The position numbers and the translations under genes were made by a program. A stretch of DNA of 64,000 nt, taken from Shewanella sp. MBTL60-112-B2 (GTDB lineage Bacteria; Pseudomonadota; Gammaproteobacteria; Enterobacterales; Shewanellaceae). A model generated the notes under the pieces. It was not told the DNA's origin and made no database searches. It saw only the letters and a program-made list of their open reading frames with translations. This document shows, one piece after another, positions 1-8,820 of this stretch. How positions within the stretch are numbered: position 1 is the stretch's first letter; every line of letters begins with the position of its first letter. The stretch lies in assembly GCF_019655055.1 (NCBI RefSeq), contig NZ_BPFA01000004.1, positions 62,001 through 126,000 of the forward strand, given 5' to 3'.

Positions 1-1454
1 ACTACCTTTTTGCCGGCTTTTTAATCTTACTGACATTTGCGCTGCAATGCGGGATCTACTGGCTAATATTAACCAGAGGCTATGATCGTTTTAAACTCGC
101 AGGCCGCTACATTACTTCGCTGGTGTTTATCTGCGTTCTTGCTACACACGTTATCCATATATGGGCAAGTGCCAACGCAGTCAATTCAATTACCAACTTT
201 AGTCGTTTCTTACCTCTGTTTTATCCCGCAACGGCCAATAGATTGATGTTGAAGTATGGTTGGGTTAATGAAGCCGAGTTGGCCCAAAGAAATAAGCTGA
301 AAATCAATAACAAGGGAAATTTATCTTACCCGCTAGCCCCAATCAATTATCAGCAGGTTAAGCCAACTAATGTGCTGTTTATTGTCATTGATTCTTGGCG
401 TCACGATAGTTTTAGTGCGGAAGTAACCCCAAACATTTGGCAATATGCTCAAGATGGCCAAGTGTTCAATCAACATTACTCAACAGGTAATGCAACCCGT
501 GCAGGAATATTTGGCTTTTTTTATGGCTTACCTGCGACCTATTGGCATAGTTTCTATCGTAATCGTCAATCGCCGATAATTATGGATAGAATGCAGCAGT
601 TGGATTATCAGCTAGGGATTTTTTCTTCAGCACATCTTTTAAAACCTGAGTTTGATGAGACAGTATTTGTTCATGTACCTAATTTAAGGGTGCGTTCTAA
701 AGCTGAGACCAAGGCTGGCCGAGATATTGAGATCACTCAAGAATGGCTGGAATGGGATAAACATAAAGATCCTACGCGACCTGCGTTCTCATTTTTATTT
801 TATGACTCACCTCATGGATATGATTTCCCAGAGGATTATCCGAATAAATTCGAGCCACAAGTATCTCGCATGGATTACTTAAGTCTTAATAATGATACAG
901 ATAGACAGCCTATCCTTAACCGTTATAACACCAGTGTGAACTTTAACGACTCCTTGATAGGTGAAGTACTCACTCAGCTCAAAGAGTCTGGAGAGTTGGC
1001 TAACACTTTAGTGGTAGTTACCGGGGATCACGGTCAGGAAATCAACGACAATAATCAAAATTTTTGGGGACATAACAGTAACTTTACCGATGCGCAGATT
1101 AAAGTGCCTTTTATCATGTTTGGCGCGGATCTTAAGCCAGGTGTTAATCAATACTTTACAGATCATATGGACTTAGTTCCTACACTGATGCAAAACTACT
1201 TAGGTGCTACGGGACCTGCTGAAAACTATACAGCAGGGTCTAACTTGCTTGAGCAGGATATTGATAGAAGAAAGTGGCTCATTCTTGCAAGTTATAGTGA
1301 CTACGCCTTAGTTAATGAAAGCAGCATTTTGCATGTTTCTGGTACTCAAGCAGGTTATCAGTATATGGATAGACATAATTGTCCTAAAGACGGTAAACCT
1401 GACTTTTTACAGCTAAACCAAGCTTACGAGTTGATGAGACGTTACCTAGAGTAA
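1..1454 (+). CDS. yejM: YejM/PbgA-like inner membrane sulfatase-fold protein, 5' truncated by window edge
   Basis: The reading frame is open from base 3, so the gene begins before the window; a GTG at 123 is internal. About 483 residues are visible. The first 50 hold two hydrophobic segments, the end of an N-terminal membrane domain (DUF3413 type). The rest is an alkaline-phosphatase/sulfatase fold: DSWRHD near the domain start, GNATRAGIFGFFYG around the usual nucleophile position (a Thr here, not Cys or Ser), GDHGQE and WGHNS near the C-terminal metal-site region. In enterobacteria YejM (PbgA, LapC) is an essential membrane protein that senses periplasmic LPS and controls LpxC turnover; whether it has enzymatic activity is debated. 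A clear terminator follows. The family is fairly sure; transfer of the LPS-sensing role to this protein is inference. Confidence 0.8.
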   Translation, partial: YLFAGFLILLTFALQCGIYWLILTRGYDRFKLAGRYITSLVFICVLATHVIHIWASANAVNSITNFSRFLPLFYPATANRLMLKYGWVNEAELAQRNKLKINNKGNLSYPLAPINYQQVKPTNVLFIVIDSWRHDSFSAEVTPNIWQYAQDGQVFNQHYSTGNATRAGIFGFFYGLPATYWHSFYRNRQSPIIMDRMQQLDYQLGIFSSAHLLKPEFDETVFVHVPNLRVRSKAETKAGRDIEITQEWLEWDKHKDPTRPAFSFLFYDSPHGYDFPEDYPNKFEPQVSRMDYLSLNNDTDRQPILNRYNTSVNFNDSLIGEVLTQLKESGELANTLVVVTGDHGQEINDNNQNFWGHNSNFTDAQIKVPFIMFGADLKPGVNQYFTDHMDLVPTLMQNYLGATGPAENYTAGSNLLEQDIDRRKWLILASYSDYALVNESSILHVSGTQAGYQYMDRHNCPKDGKPDFLQLNQAYELMRRYLE

Positions 1455-1517
1455 TAATTGGAGCCGATTGAGGCTAATAATAGAGGCTAGTGACTTAGCC
1501 TTCTAGTTTACAGCAAT

Positions 1518-1549
1518 AAACCGTGTGGCTTATGTCTCACGGTTTTTTT
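1518..1549 (+). terminator. Rho-independent terminator after yejM-like gene
   Basis: The arms AAACCGTG (1518-1525) and CACGGTTT (1538-1545) form an 8-bp stem with a 12-nt loop, and a run of T follows directly. It lies about 65 bp after the stop codon. Confidence 0.8.
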
Positions 1550-1591
1550 GTATTTACTGTGTGTTGGCTTTGCTTTTGGGGGAGGCGTCGC

Positions 1592-1643
1592 CATATGATT
1601 TGAGCATATGGTTTGAGCATATGGTTTGAACATGAGGTTTGGA
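1592..1643. repeat. Four-copy 13-bp intergenic tandem repeat
   Basis: Four head-to-tail units of 13 bp with the form CATATGRTTTGAG: the first three differ at one or two positions and the fourth (CATGAGGTTTGGA) is degenerate. The array lies between the yejM terminator and the 3' end of the DedA gene on the other strand. No reading frame uses it. Confidence 0.85.
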
Positions 1644-1722
1644 AGTAAGGACTGGGCTATCGTGAAATAACAGAAGGGACTCAAGCTAGCCCTGCTAAGT
1701 ACAGGGCCAGTTCGTATATCGA

Positions 1723-2454
1723 TTACTTAGCGGTTTTCTTTAGTGGTGTAACAGGCTTTGCTAGAACCGTTTCTTGTATCAGCTCAGCGACAGGTAGTTT
1801 TCTCATCCGTCTTTTCTTAATGATAAAGCGGCTTAACAGGCTAACAATCGCAATAGCGAGTGTGATGAAAGGCGCGATAATTAGCGCCATAGTGACTACG
1901 CGAGCAACGTTCTCTGGAAGAAAAGAGAGTGCATAGCCAAATCCGAGTAACAGTGCACACCAAATAGCGGCGCTTAACCATGCGAAATAATGAAAGTTAG
2001 ACACTTTCTTGATATGTAAGCCCATCATTAACGGTAAAAGTGGACGTACTACAGGAATAAAACGCGCGGTAAATAGGGCTAATAAGCCGTGTTTATTCAG
2101 TAAGGTATCAACCGTCTTCATACGGTTTTCTGGTACAGCATCTATCCAGCGCTGGATCTTTGGCAGTTTGTGTAACCATCGGCCCTGTATAAATGCTACC
2201 CAACTGCCAGTTGCACCAGCAACCACTAATGCGGCAAATACAACGGGGAAGCTGATAATGCCTGCTGCCGCTAAACTACCAGAAAGGATCACGACACTGT
2301 CGCAAGGCATTGGTGCGGCGGGAAGAAGTGCGCTTTCTAGCCAAATTAAGGTGAAGACGCAAACGTAAATCATGGTTGCGCTGCCAGGGCTTTGCAGTAA
2401 AGCGAAGTCTTGCTGCCATAAGGCTGTAATGACGGAGACAAATGAATCTAGCAT
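1723..2454 (-). CDS. DedA family membrane protein
   Basis: 243 residues with several hydrophobic segments. Two family signatures are visible: an acidic/proline entry segment (ESALLPAAPMPCDS, near residue 40) and the basic/proline re-entrant motif FTARFIPVVRPLLP near residue 130. DedA proteins, of the same superfamily as VTT/TMEM41B, sit in the inner membrane; members take part in envelope homeostasis and UPF0-type carriers recycle undecaprenyl phosphate. The C-terminal tail is basic (KKRRMRK). ATG start with AGGA about nine bases upstream. It stands alone, and its stop faces the upstream gene. Substrate cannot be read from sequence. Confidence 0.85.
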   Translation of the reverse strand: MLDSFVSVITALWQQDFALLQSPGSATMIYVCVFTLIWLESALLPAAPMPCDSVVILSGSLAAAGIISFPVVFAALVVAGATGSWVAFIQGRWLHKLPKIQRWIDAVPENRMKTVDTLLNKHGLLALFTARFIPVVRPLLPLMMGLHIKKVSNFHYFAWLSAAIWCALLLGFGYALSFLPENVARVVTMALIIAPFITLAIAIVSLLSRFIIKKRRMRKLPVAELIQETVLAKPVTPLKKTAK

Positions 2455-2884
2455 TGTTGGTGTTCCTAAAGGGGCATAGTACTCAAGGCAAATACATTAT
2501 ATTGCACAGACTTGAGAGAGTTGCTACTCGTGGTGTTTTTAGTGACAGGTGGGTCACTACAAACCTCCGATTTATGGATATAAATCGCCTTAGTTAGCAC
2601 TATACCTCAGGAGTTAACGAGGCTAATTAACTATTGGCTTTCATTAATAAAAATACATCTTGGGTTCATCATTAATTAATGCAAGGCTGTTTATTAGTCA
2701 CATTTTAGCTGGGGTTAGCTACTATTAGCAGCATAACTTGGTGGCTGCTATAGAGAAGCGGGTACATCATTAAAGGTAATTAATACCGCACCTAAGCATT
2801 GCAAAAAGGCGTAACATTAAAGGCTGGTACTATTTAATCAGCATTAAAAGTTTGAGCGCAGCAAAGCTAACGCTAAAGGATCCT
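2455..2884. other. 430-bp AT-rich intergenic region between divergent genes
   Basis: Divergent promoter region for the DedA gene (minus) and the DUF2127 gene (plus). I see no convincing hairpin, repeat array or small gene in it. A TTG at 2852 opens the downstream frame but lacks a ribosome site. Confidence 0.5.
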
Positions 2885-3364
2885 ATGTCATCAGCTAAAA
2901 ACGGCTTAAAAGCCATTTCAGTCCTAGAAGCCACTAAAGGTGTCATTTCAGTTTTAGTTGTTTTTGGCCTGCATAAACTTGCAGGGCAGGATATTCAAAT
3001 GGTGGTGGAAGAGTTGCTGAGACACTCCCACTTAAACCCAGCTAATCATTTAGTACAAGAGGTGGTGACGCAGGCTGGTAAAGTCACTGAGGCGAATATC
3101 AACTTTGTAATAGCGGGGGCGCTACTCTACGCTGGTGTTCGCTTTATCGAAGCTTATGGCCTTTGGCGTAGTCTAGTATGGACTGAGTGGTTCGCATTGT
3201 TGAGTGGTGGCATTTATCTGCCTTTTGAGGCTTATGAACTATTCACTAAACCTAATCTCATCACCGCCGCGGTGTTAACGATTAATCTAGTCGTTGTCGG
3301 TTATATGTATAGAGTCATTAAGCACAAGCCGAGTTCGAGTCTAGACACTAATTTGAAGCAATAG
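2885..3364 (+). CDS. DUF2127 family membrane protein
   Basis: 159 residues from the ATG at 2885, chosen because AAAGGA lies four bases upstream; the frame opens earlier at a TTG (2852) with no ribosome site. It begins with a charged stretch, then KGLISVLVVFG-like membrane helix 1 (about residues 15-30). An amphipathic region precedes three more hydrophobic segments in the C-terminal two thirds. The motifs GVRFIEAYGLWR and FALLSGGIYLPFEAYEL match the pattern of DUF2127 proteins as I remember them. Function of the family is unknown. It stands alone, with the convergent PilZ gene about 100 bp away. Confidence 0.7.
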   Translation: MSSAKNGLKAISVLEATKGVISVLVVFGLHKLAGQDIQMVVEELLRHSHLNPANHLVQEVVTQAGKVTEANINFVIAGALLYAGVRFIEAYGLWRSLVWTEWFALLSGGIYLPFEAYELFTKPNLITAAVLTINLVVVGYMYRVIKHKPSSSLDTNLKQ

Positions 3365-3468
3365 GCTCTTCTATTCGGTAGCTAATTAGTATTATCCGAG
3401 TCGGCGCCATAGTGACTCTGCTATGGCATTGACCTTTATATGCTGAGTTAGGTTTAACTCAACTGAAC

Positions 3469-5892
3469 TTACTTAGAAAGTAACTCAGGAAAGCGTAGTG
3501 TGACTTCTTGAGTGACATCCAGAAACTCGCCCACACCTATGATATTCCAAAGCTGCTCTTCTAGTTTTTTCCCTTTGTGGGGGGAGTGAATATTGATGTA
3601 TTCTCTTTCCCGGCGAATATAATTTAAGTCAGGTTTGCCTGTCGCCCCACGATACACCCTCAACGCCATAAATTCGCCAAGACCCTGACTACGTTGGATA
3701 AAGCTTAGTTGCTGTGTCCGATCTGTTAACTCACAGTCACTGATGCAGCGTACCTTTATCTGCCCTTGGGACATGCGCGAGATCTGCACGAATATTTCAA
3801 AATATGATAAGCCGTTCTGTGGTTTCATGGAGCGAATAGGCGTGATGAAGTCTCGCTTCAACTTGCCGTCGTGAAGTAAAGGGGCAAGATTATAAGCTAA
3901 TGTATTATCGCTTTGAGAAGCAAAGATATTGGCAATGTGATTTTGCTCGGTGCCGATGCCTAAGGTCGATATATAAGCCGACTTCACTGTGCGCTCAAGA
4001 TAGTAGGGGACCGAAGCCAGCTTACGCATGGCGATATTTTTCATACCGTCGGCGAGTTCTTTGACGTTATGATTATTTTCGGTGAGTTTCTCCAGCTTAT
4101 CGCGATTATGTTCAATTAATCGATTTAAAAACTCTACGCCGATATGAGGCGTGTGACCGACTTGCGCCGCGAGATGTAAGGTGATGCCGTTTTTGCGGGT
4201 ACGGATCAATCGGTAAGGCAATGACGCTAATGATGTTTTGCCTGCAAGAGGCTGTAACTTAGGGAAGCTAACTAAAATAGCTTCGGCTTCATTGAAATTC
4301 ACAGGAGTTGTGACACTAAGCTTCAAACCGCGGCTTGAAATATCATCTGTGTTTGCAGCTACGCTGAGCTTACCCTGGCTAAGCATTACGGCTGTTTTAA
4401 AGGCAAAGCGGGACTCATTGCGTCGCTCGCTAAACTGCAGTGAGATAAGCTTAATAATGTGCTCAGAGATCTTCTTTTGGCCAAAAATTTTTAACTCGTT
4501 AACACTGGCTTGAACCTCGGAATTCTGATGCACTTGAGCCCAATTTTGATACAACTCATCGGCTTTAGGTGGCGTCATATCGATGATCTGTAGCACATGA
4601 CTAAAAGCACTTAGCTGGGTCTCTGTGAGGGCGGAGTAGCGGCCTTCATCTCCAGGTAAGATACTGGCTTTATAGGATTGCTGATGGTCGACAGTTTGTG
4701 TTGCAACCGTAAATACTCTAAAGCTAGGCTTAGTGGCGCCAAAACTTAAAAACAGTGCCAACAAATTGCGAGAATTTAATTCCGCTAAGCTGGCAGAATA
4801 AAAGAATTTTGCCCCTTGAGCTGTGAAGGTGAAGCAGAAGAATTGACAGTATTGGCTATCATCTTCTGAGTCTATAATGCGCTTCAGTCTTGCGGGAGTG
4901 AGAAAATTGCTGAGCTGACAAATATTATTTTCATCTTTGAAATATTCACCAATAGCTTGGTTATCGCGACTGAGTAATTTATGACTGATGATAAATTGCT
5001 GCTGGGGCTCATTAGCGTCCGAATTCGTTTTCGATTCAATAAATAGCGGTAGATGTGGCAAGTGGGGCAGGTAATGGCGCTCAAACCCTAACCCTTTTGT
5101 CGTGACGAGCACATCATTAACATCGACCTTGTAACGAAACTTATAGCCGCGGATCAATTTTTCTAGCATCTGTGACAGCGCTTCACTGCCAGAAGTCCGC
5201 TTTAACCTAAGCCAGCAATATTCATGGTTTTGTTCGGTGTCAACAACCTGGTAGTCGATGCCCTGTTGTAGATCTTGATGGTAGTACTCTTCACCAAGCT
5301 CCAATAGCTTGATGCGAATAGGCTTGTTTGATTGCAATCCGTGCTTGGTGGGAATTCTAATCCGTGCACCACCGACAGAAAGATCAACTGTGATGCCGTT
5401 TAAGCTAAGGTGACCTTGAGCGACATTGATGCGCATGCTGTAATTCATGCGCTCTTCGCTGCGGGCGAAGTAGCTTCCTAATACCACAGCCTTAGCAATA
5501 AAGGGCGAGGCGTCGCTGACAACTTCATTTTTATTAGACTGGCGTAGCTTCAATATACGCTGTTTATGTGCTTCGATTACCTGCTCATATACACCTAAGG
5601 TATACTCGTCACGATACAGCGCGAGTGCCTCTAAAAATCTTTCTTTGGCGGGGGCGTCCAGATAATGCTGCTGACCTGCAAAAATAAACACCTCACAATC
5701 GAGTTCGGTTTTATTGCGCAGATCGATGAGCCTAGTGCAGGCTGAGGCCAGTCTATTGAGTTCCATTTTAAGCAAAAAGCGCGTTGAATTGGTTTCATCG
5801 GCGGTAAGCTGATCGAACAACTCCGGAAATTCCGGTTCCATTAACAGGGGCTTTAACTGTTCAACGAGGGCTTGATGCAATTGTAAAGTCAT
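3469..5892 (-). CDS. Large protein with two PilZ domains (c-di-GMP receptor)
   Basis: 807 residues, no signal peptide or membrane span. Two PilZ domains each keep both c-di-GMP binding elements: RSEER (144-148) with DLSVGG (170-175), and RNESR (491-495) with DISSRG (517-522). The rest, about residues 1-140, 265-470 and 600-807, matches no family I recognise. PilZ domains bind c-di-GMP and change conformation, so this is probably a cytoplasmic effector. Starts at ATG with AAGTGA just upstream. It diverges from radA, with about 150 bp shared between them. Such long double-PilZ proteins next to radA are, from memory, common in Shewanella. The target of the effector is unknown. Confidence 0.8.
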   Translation of the reverse strand: MTLQLHQALVEQLKPLLMEPEFPELFDQLTADETNSTRFLLKMELNRLASACTRLIDLRNKTELDCEVFIFAGQQHYLDAPAKERFLEALALYRDEYTLGVYEQVIEAHKQRILKLRQSNKNEVVSDASPFIAKAVVLGSYFARSEERMNYSMRINVAQGHLSLNGITVDLSVGGARIRIPTKHGLQSNKPIRIKLLELGEEYYHQDLQQGIDYQVVDTEQNHEYCWLRLKRTSGSEALSQMLEKLIRGYKFRYKVDVNDVLVTTKGLGFERHYLPHLPHLPLFIESKTNSDANEPQQQFIISHKLLSRDNQAIGEYFKDENNICQLSNFLTPARLKRIIDSEDDSQYCQFFCFTFTAQGAKFFYSASLAELNSRNLLALFLSFGATKPSFRVFTVATQTVDHQQSYKASILPGDEGRYSALTETQLSAFSHVLQIIDMTPPKADELYQNWAQVHQNSEVQASVNELKIFGQKKISEHIIKLISLQFSERRNESRFAFKTAVMLSQGKLSVAANTDDISSRGLKLSVTTPVNFNEAEAILVSFPKLQPLAGKTSLASLPYRLIRTRKNGITLHLAAQVGHTPHIGVEFLNRLIEHNRDKLEKLTENNHNVKELADGMKNIAMRKLASVPYYLERTVKSAYISTLGIGTEQNHIANIFASQSDNTLAYNLAPLLHDGKLKRDFITPIRSMKPQNGLSYFEIFVQISRMSQGQIKVRCISDCELTDRTQQLSFIQRSQGLGEFMALRVYRGATGKPDLNYIRREREYINIHSPHKGKKLEEQLWNIIGVGEFLDVTQEVTLRFPELLSK

Positions 5893-6042
5893 TAATCACT
5901 TCTTTTGGGATGCTAAATAGAGCAATGGCTGATAGGCTCATAGACAATTTTTAAGGGAGTAGTCGACGACTCCGCTTATCTTTAATTAGTATCGGCCAAT
6001 ATTGGCATTACTTTACCGATTTTATACGATTTAGAAAGAGCT

Positions 6043-7416
6043 ATGGCAAAGAATAAAACAGCTTATGTATGTAATGAGTGTGGTCAAGATTTTCCTCGCT
6101 GGCAGGGGCAATGTAGTGCCTGCCAAGAGTGGAATACTATCAGTGAACTGAAGATTTCTGCACTGAAACCTGCTCGTGCTTCGGTTTCAGGTTATGCAGG
6201 CTCTGTGGGCGGAGGTTCAAAGAAGCTAACCGAAATTGAAGAGTTTGAAGCGCAAAAGATGCTGACAGGGATAGGCGAGCTTGACCGGGTGCTTTGTGGC
6301 GGATTAACCACAGGTTCGGTTAACATCATCTCTGGCGACCCTGGTGCGGGCAAGACCACGATTTTATCAGACTTAGTGTCACGTATGTCGCAGCTAATGC
6401 CTTCACTTTACTGTACTGCAGAAGAGTCGTTATCTCAGTTTAAAAACCGAGTGAATCGTCTAAAGCTAGAGTGCAATGAAGACAATTTATATTTGATGGC
6501 CGAAACCAGTGTCGAAGCCATTATTGCTGAGCTTGAAGAGAAGAAGATTAAATTTGCGGTGATTGACTCCATTCAGGCAGTTGTGACCGATTTAGCTAAC
6601 GGCAGTCCTGGCTCGCCTTCACAGGTGAAGGGCAGTGCGCAGGCTCTCACTCAGTATTGTAAGCAAAATAACGTCACCATGTTTTTAGTGGCCCACGTTA
6701 ACAAGAATAACGAAACAGCTGGGCCGCAAACGCTAATTCATATTGTCGATTGTTTAACGCATATTGAATGTAATGACGGGCAGGTACGTACCCTTAGGGC
6801 GAACAAGAACCGTTTTGGCGATGTCGATACCGTGGGTATATTCAAGATGACTGAGCGCGGCATGATAAGTGTCGACAATCCCAGTGAGATATTTTTATCG
6901 GGCTCAACCACTGAGTCTCCCGGGGCAGCCATTACCTGTATCCGTAAAGGTAACCGTAACCTATTACTTGAGATCCAATGCTTAACCACAGAAACCGAGG
7001 CTGAGTTTCCTCAGCGGGTTTGTGTGGGATTAAATATGAACCGTATCAAGATGTTGACGGGGATTTTGCGTAAGCACACTAAGACCAAGATTTTCCACGA
7101 CACCTACTTTAATCTAGTCGGTGGCCTTAAGATTGATGAGTCTGAAACCTGTATTGACCTTGCGCTTGTGACAGCGTTGCTCAGTAGCTTGAACGATTTT
7201 GTGGTACCGAGAACGACCTGCATCATGGGAGAGTTGAGTTTAAACGGTGACGTTCGCCCAATTGATAGTGGGGTGCCAAGAGTGAAAGAAGCTGTTCAAC
7301 ATGGTTTTACCGAAATCTATATACCATTTCGTAATTACCATAAGTCGATGGAAGGCTCGGGCGCGAAGATCATTCCGGTGAAGACCATCCATGAATTGCT
7401 GGAGTTAATAAACTAG
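6043..7416 (+). CDS. radA: DNA repair protein RadA (Sms), branch-migration helicase
   Basis: 457 residues, normal for the family. In order: a C4 zinc finger (Cys10, Cys13, Cys24, Cys27), a RecA-like ATPase with Walker A GDPGAGKTT (98-106), the RadA-specific KNRFG motif (255-259), and a C-terminal Lon-protease-like domain (about 280-457) that is not proteolytic in this family. RadA loads on D-loops and drives branch migration in recombinational repair. ATG start with AAAGAG upstream. Divergent from the double-PilZ gene; a strong terminator follows. Walker A has Ala where many homologues have Ile or another residue, which should be harmless. Confidence 0.93.
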   Translation: MAKNKTAYVCNECGQDFPRWQGQCSACQEWNTISELKISALKPARASVSGYAGSVGGGSKKLTEIEEFEAQKMLTGIGELDRVLCGGLTTGSVNIISGDPGAGKTTILSDLVSRMSQLMPSLYCTAEESLSQFKNRVNRLKLECNEDNLYLMAETSVEAIIAELEEKKIKFAVIDSIQAVVTDLANGSPGSPSQVKGSAQALTQYCKQNNVTMFLVAHVNKNNETAGPQTLIHIVDCLTHIECNDGQVRTLRANKNRFGDVDTVGIFKMTERGMISVDNPSEIFLSGSTTESPGAAITCIRKGNRNLLLEIQCLTTETEAEFPQRVCVGLNMNRIKMLTGILRKHTKTKIFHDTYFNLVGGLKIDESETCIDLALVTALLSSLNDFVVPRTTCIMGELSLNGDVRPIDSGVPRVKEAVQHGFTEIYIPFRNYHKSMEGSGAKIIPVKTIHELLELIN

Positions 7417-7430
7417 CATTGTATAAAGAA

Positions 7431-7457
7431 AAAACGCCGCAACAATGCGGCGTTTTT
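7431..7457. terminator. Bidirectional terminator between radA and small PilZ gene
   Basis: A perfect 10-bp stem, AAAACGCCGC (7431-7440) with GCGGCGTTTT (7447-7456), loop of six. T runs follow on the plus strand and on the minus strand, so it can end both convergent genes. Confidence 0.85.
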
Positions 7458-7509
7458 ACTTGAAGGGGGAGCTGTTGCAACTAGGGCTAATATTGAGGGG
7501 ATTGGGCTC

Positions 7510-7905
7510 CTATCCGGTTTTCAAGCTCTTGTGCTCAAATAACCTTTCTAATTCCCTATCGAGTAAACTCGCATCACCTAAGTTAAGCTCTAGTAGTCTG
7601 CGTAGATGACTAATGCTCTCAACATCAATGTGTTGGCAGGCTAAGCCAAGCTGCTGATTTTCACTGTGCACAAGTTTAGTCTGCATCACTACTTTGATTT
7701 CAGGCTCTTGCAGGCTAAACTCCAACGTCAAATCTGTGCCGGTAAAATGAAAGTCAGGGGGGAGTAAAACCAAGGCGCCGTTAAGGCTGATATCCAGTAG
7801 CTTAGTTGTACTGCAAGTTTGATGCGGGCTATCGTGACTGATTAGCTTGGCGTCAGTTGCAAAGGTTAACCGCGAAAATAATCGTCTTTCATCGACTTTA
7901 TCCAT
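7510..7905 (-). CDS. Small single-domain PilZ protein
   Basis: 131 residues, essentially one PilZ domain. The c-di-GMP ligands are in place: RLFSR (8-12) and DISLNG (38-43). The fold continues to about residue 100, followed by a short helical tail. No membrane span or partner domain, so it should act as a soluble c-di-GMP adaptor. ATG start with AAGGA five bases upstream. It converges on radA across a shared terminator. The partner is unknown; the second PilZ gene within 2 kb suggests a local c-di-GMP theme rather than a proven operon. Confidence 0.85.
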   Translation of the reverse strand: MDKVDERRLFSRLTFATDAKLISHDSPHQTCSTTKLLDISLNGALVLLPPDFHFTGTDLTLEFSLQEPEIKVVMQTKLVHSENQQLGLACQHIDVESISHLRRLLELNLGDASLLDRELERLFEHKSLKTG

Positions 7906-8106
7906 ATCATTCCTTGAAATCCTACAGAGTGTAGATTGCTATCGCTTGTTTGTTAATTTTAGTGCAATCCTAGCTAACACCAATAGCTAATAGTAAAAGT
8001 GATAAGCAAAGCGCATATCACGGGCTAATGGCAGTATTTAATATAAACAGTGATCACTCATATATCAATTTGCAGTCAGTAAGCTTGGGGTCGCCGACCC
8101 TAAGTC

Positions 8107-8661
8107 TTAAGCGGCTTGTTCAGTGGCGTAGTCAACTTGCTTTTGCGGCCATAAACTATGTGCCAAGATAACCAGTGTCACCAGCTGATATAAAATCCCA
8201 GACCAAGATAATAAATAGACGGAAAGGGTTAAGTTGAGCATATTACTTACCACCATGGCTGAGCGTAATTTATCTCCCTTTAACTGAAATAGCGCAAAAC
8301 TCATCAGTACAGCACTCGCGACAGCGCACCATTCACTCCAATGCTCGGCCCAAACTAATCCCTGTAAAACAGCAATACTTGAAAACAGTAGCGGTAGTAG
8401 TCTTCGACAGGCGCTTTTTCGACAGGTAGCGAAGCGTACAGCATTTAGCAGTTGATTAAACATGCCTAAGGTGCTGCCCAATAATCCTAAGTGGACAGCA
8501 GTAAGGCAGGAGGCTAATAGGTTGCCTGATAGTAATTGTTGATCATTTTTCTGATAGTTAGCCCACCAGCCAATGGCCATCGAAACAAAGCCTAAGGCTT
8601 GAGCCCAGATTAAAGCTTGATGTGATAATTCGAACACGAAACGGCAAAACCTAACAGACAT
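8107..8661 (-). CDS. YgjV-like inner membrane protein
   Basis: 184 residues if begun at the ATG at 8661. The frame extends upstream to an ATG at 8763, but that adds 34 basic, non-conserved-looking residues; neither start has a strong ribosome site. From residue 10 on it is almost entirely hydrophobic helices (about six), with the pattern of YgjV proteins (ALGFVSMAIGWW, a central LNAVRF and a helix pair after it). The family is uncharacterised. It is isolated: about 200 bp from the PilZ gene and 160 bp from the outer membrane protein gene on the same strand. Confidence 0.6.
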   Translation of the reverse strand: MSVRFCRFVFELSHQALIWAQALGFVSMAIGWWANYQKNDQQLLSGNLLASCLTAVHLGLLGSTLGMFNQLLNAVRFATCRKSACRRLLPLLFSSIAVLQGLVWAEHWSEWCAVASAVLMSFALFQLKGDKLRSAMVVSNMLNLTLSVYLLSWSGILYQLVTLVILAHSLWPQKQVDYATEQAA

Positions 8662-8820
8662 AGAAAAACGGATGGCTATTGTCGTTTTTTTGCTCAAGCA
8701 AACTGTGATCTTAAGCTGTTTACTCGGTTTTGTTTTTCGATTTTTGGGTGAGTTGTGAGCCATCTCACGTTACATAAGCTTTGCCTAAACTAAATGGCAG
8801 GGGGAGGGGCGTACTAGACG

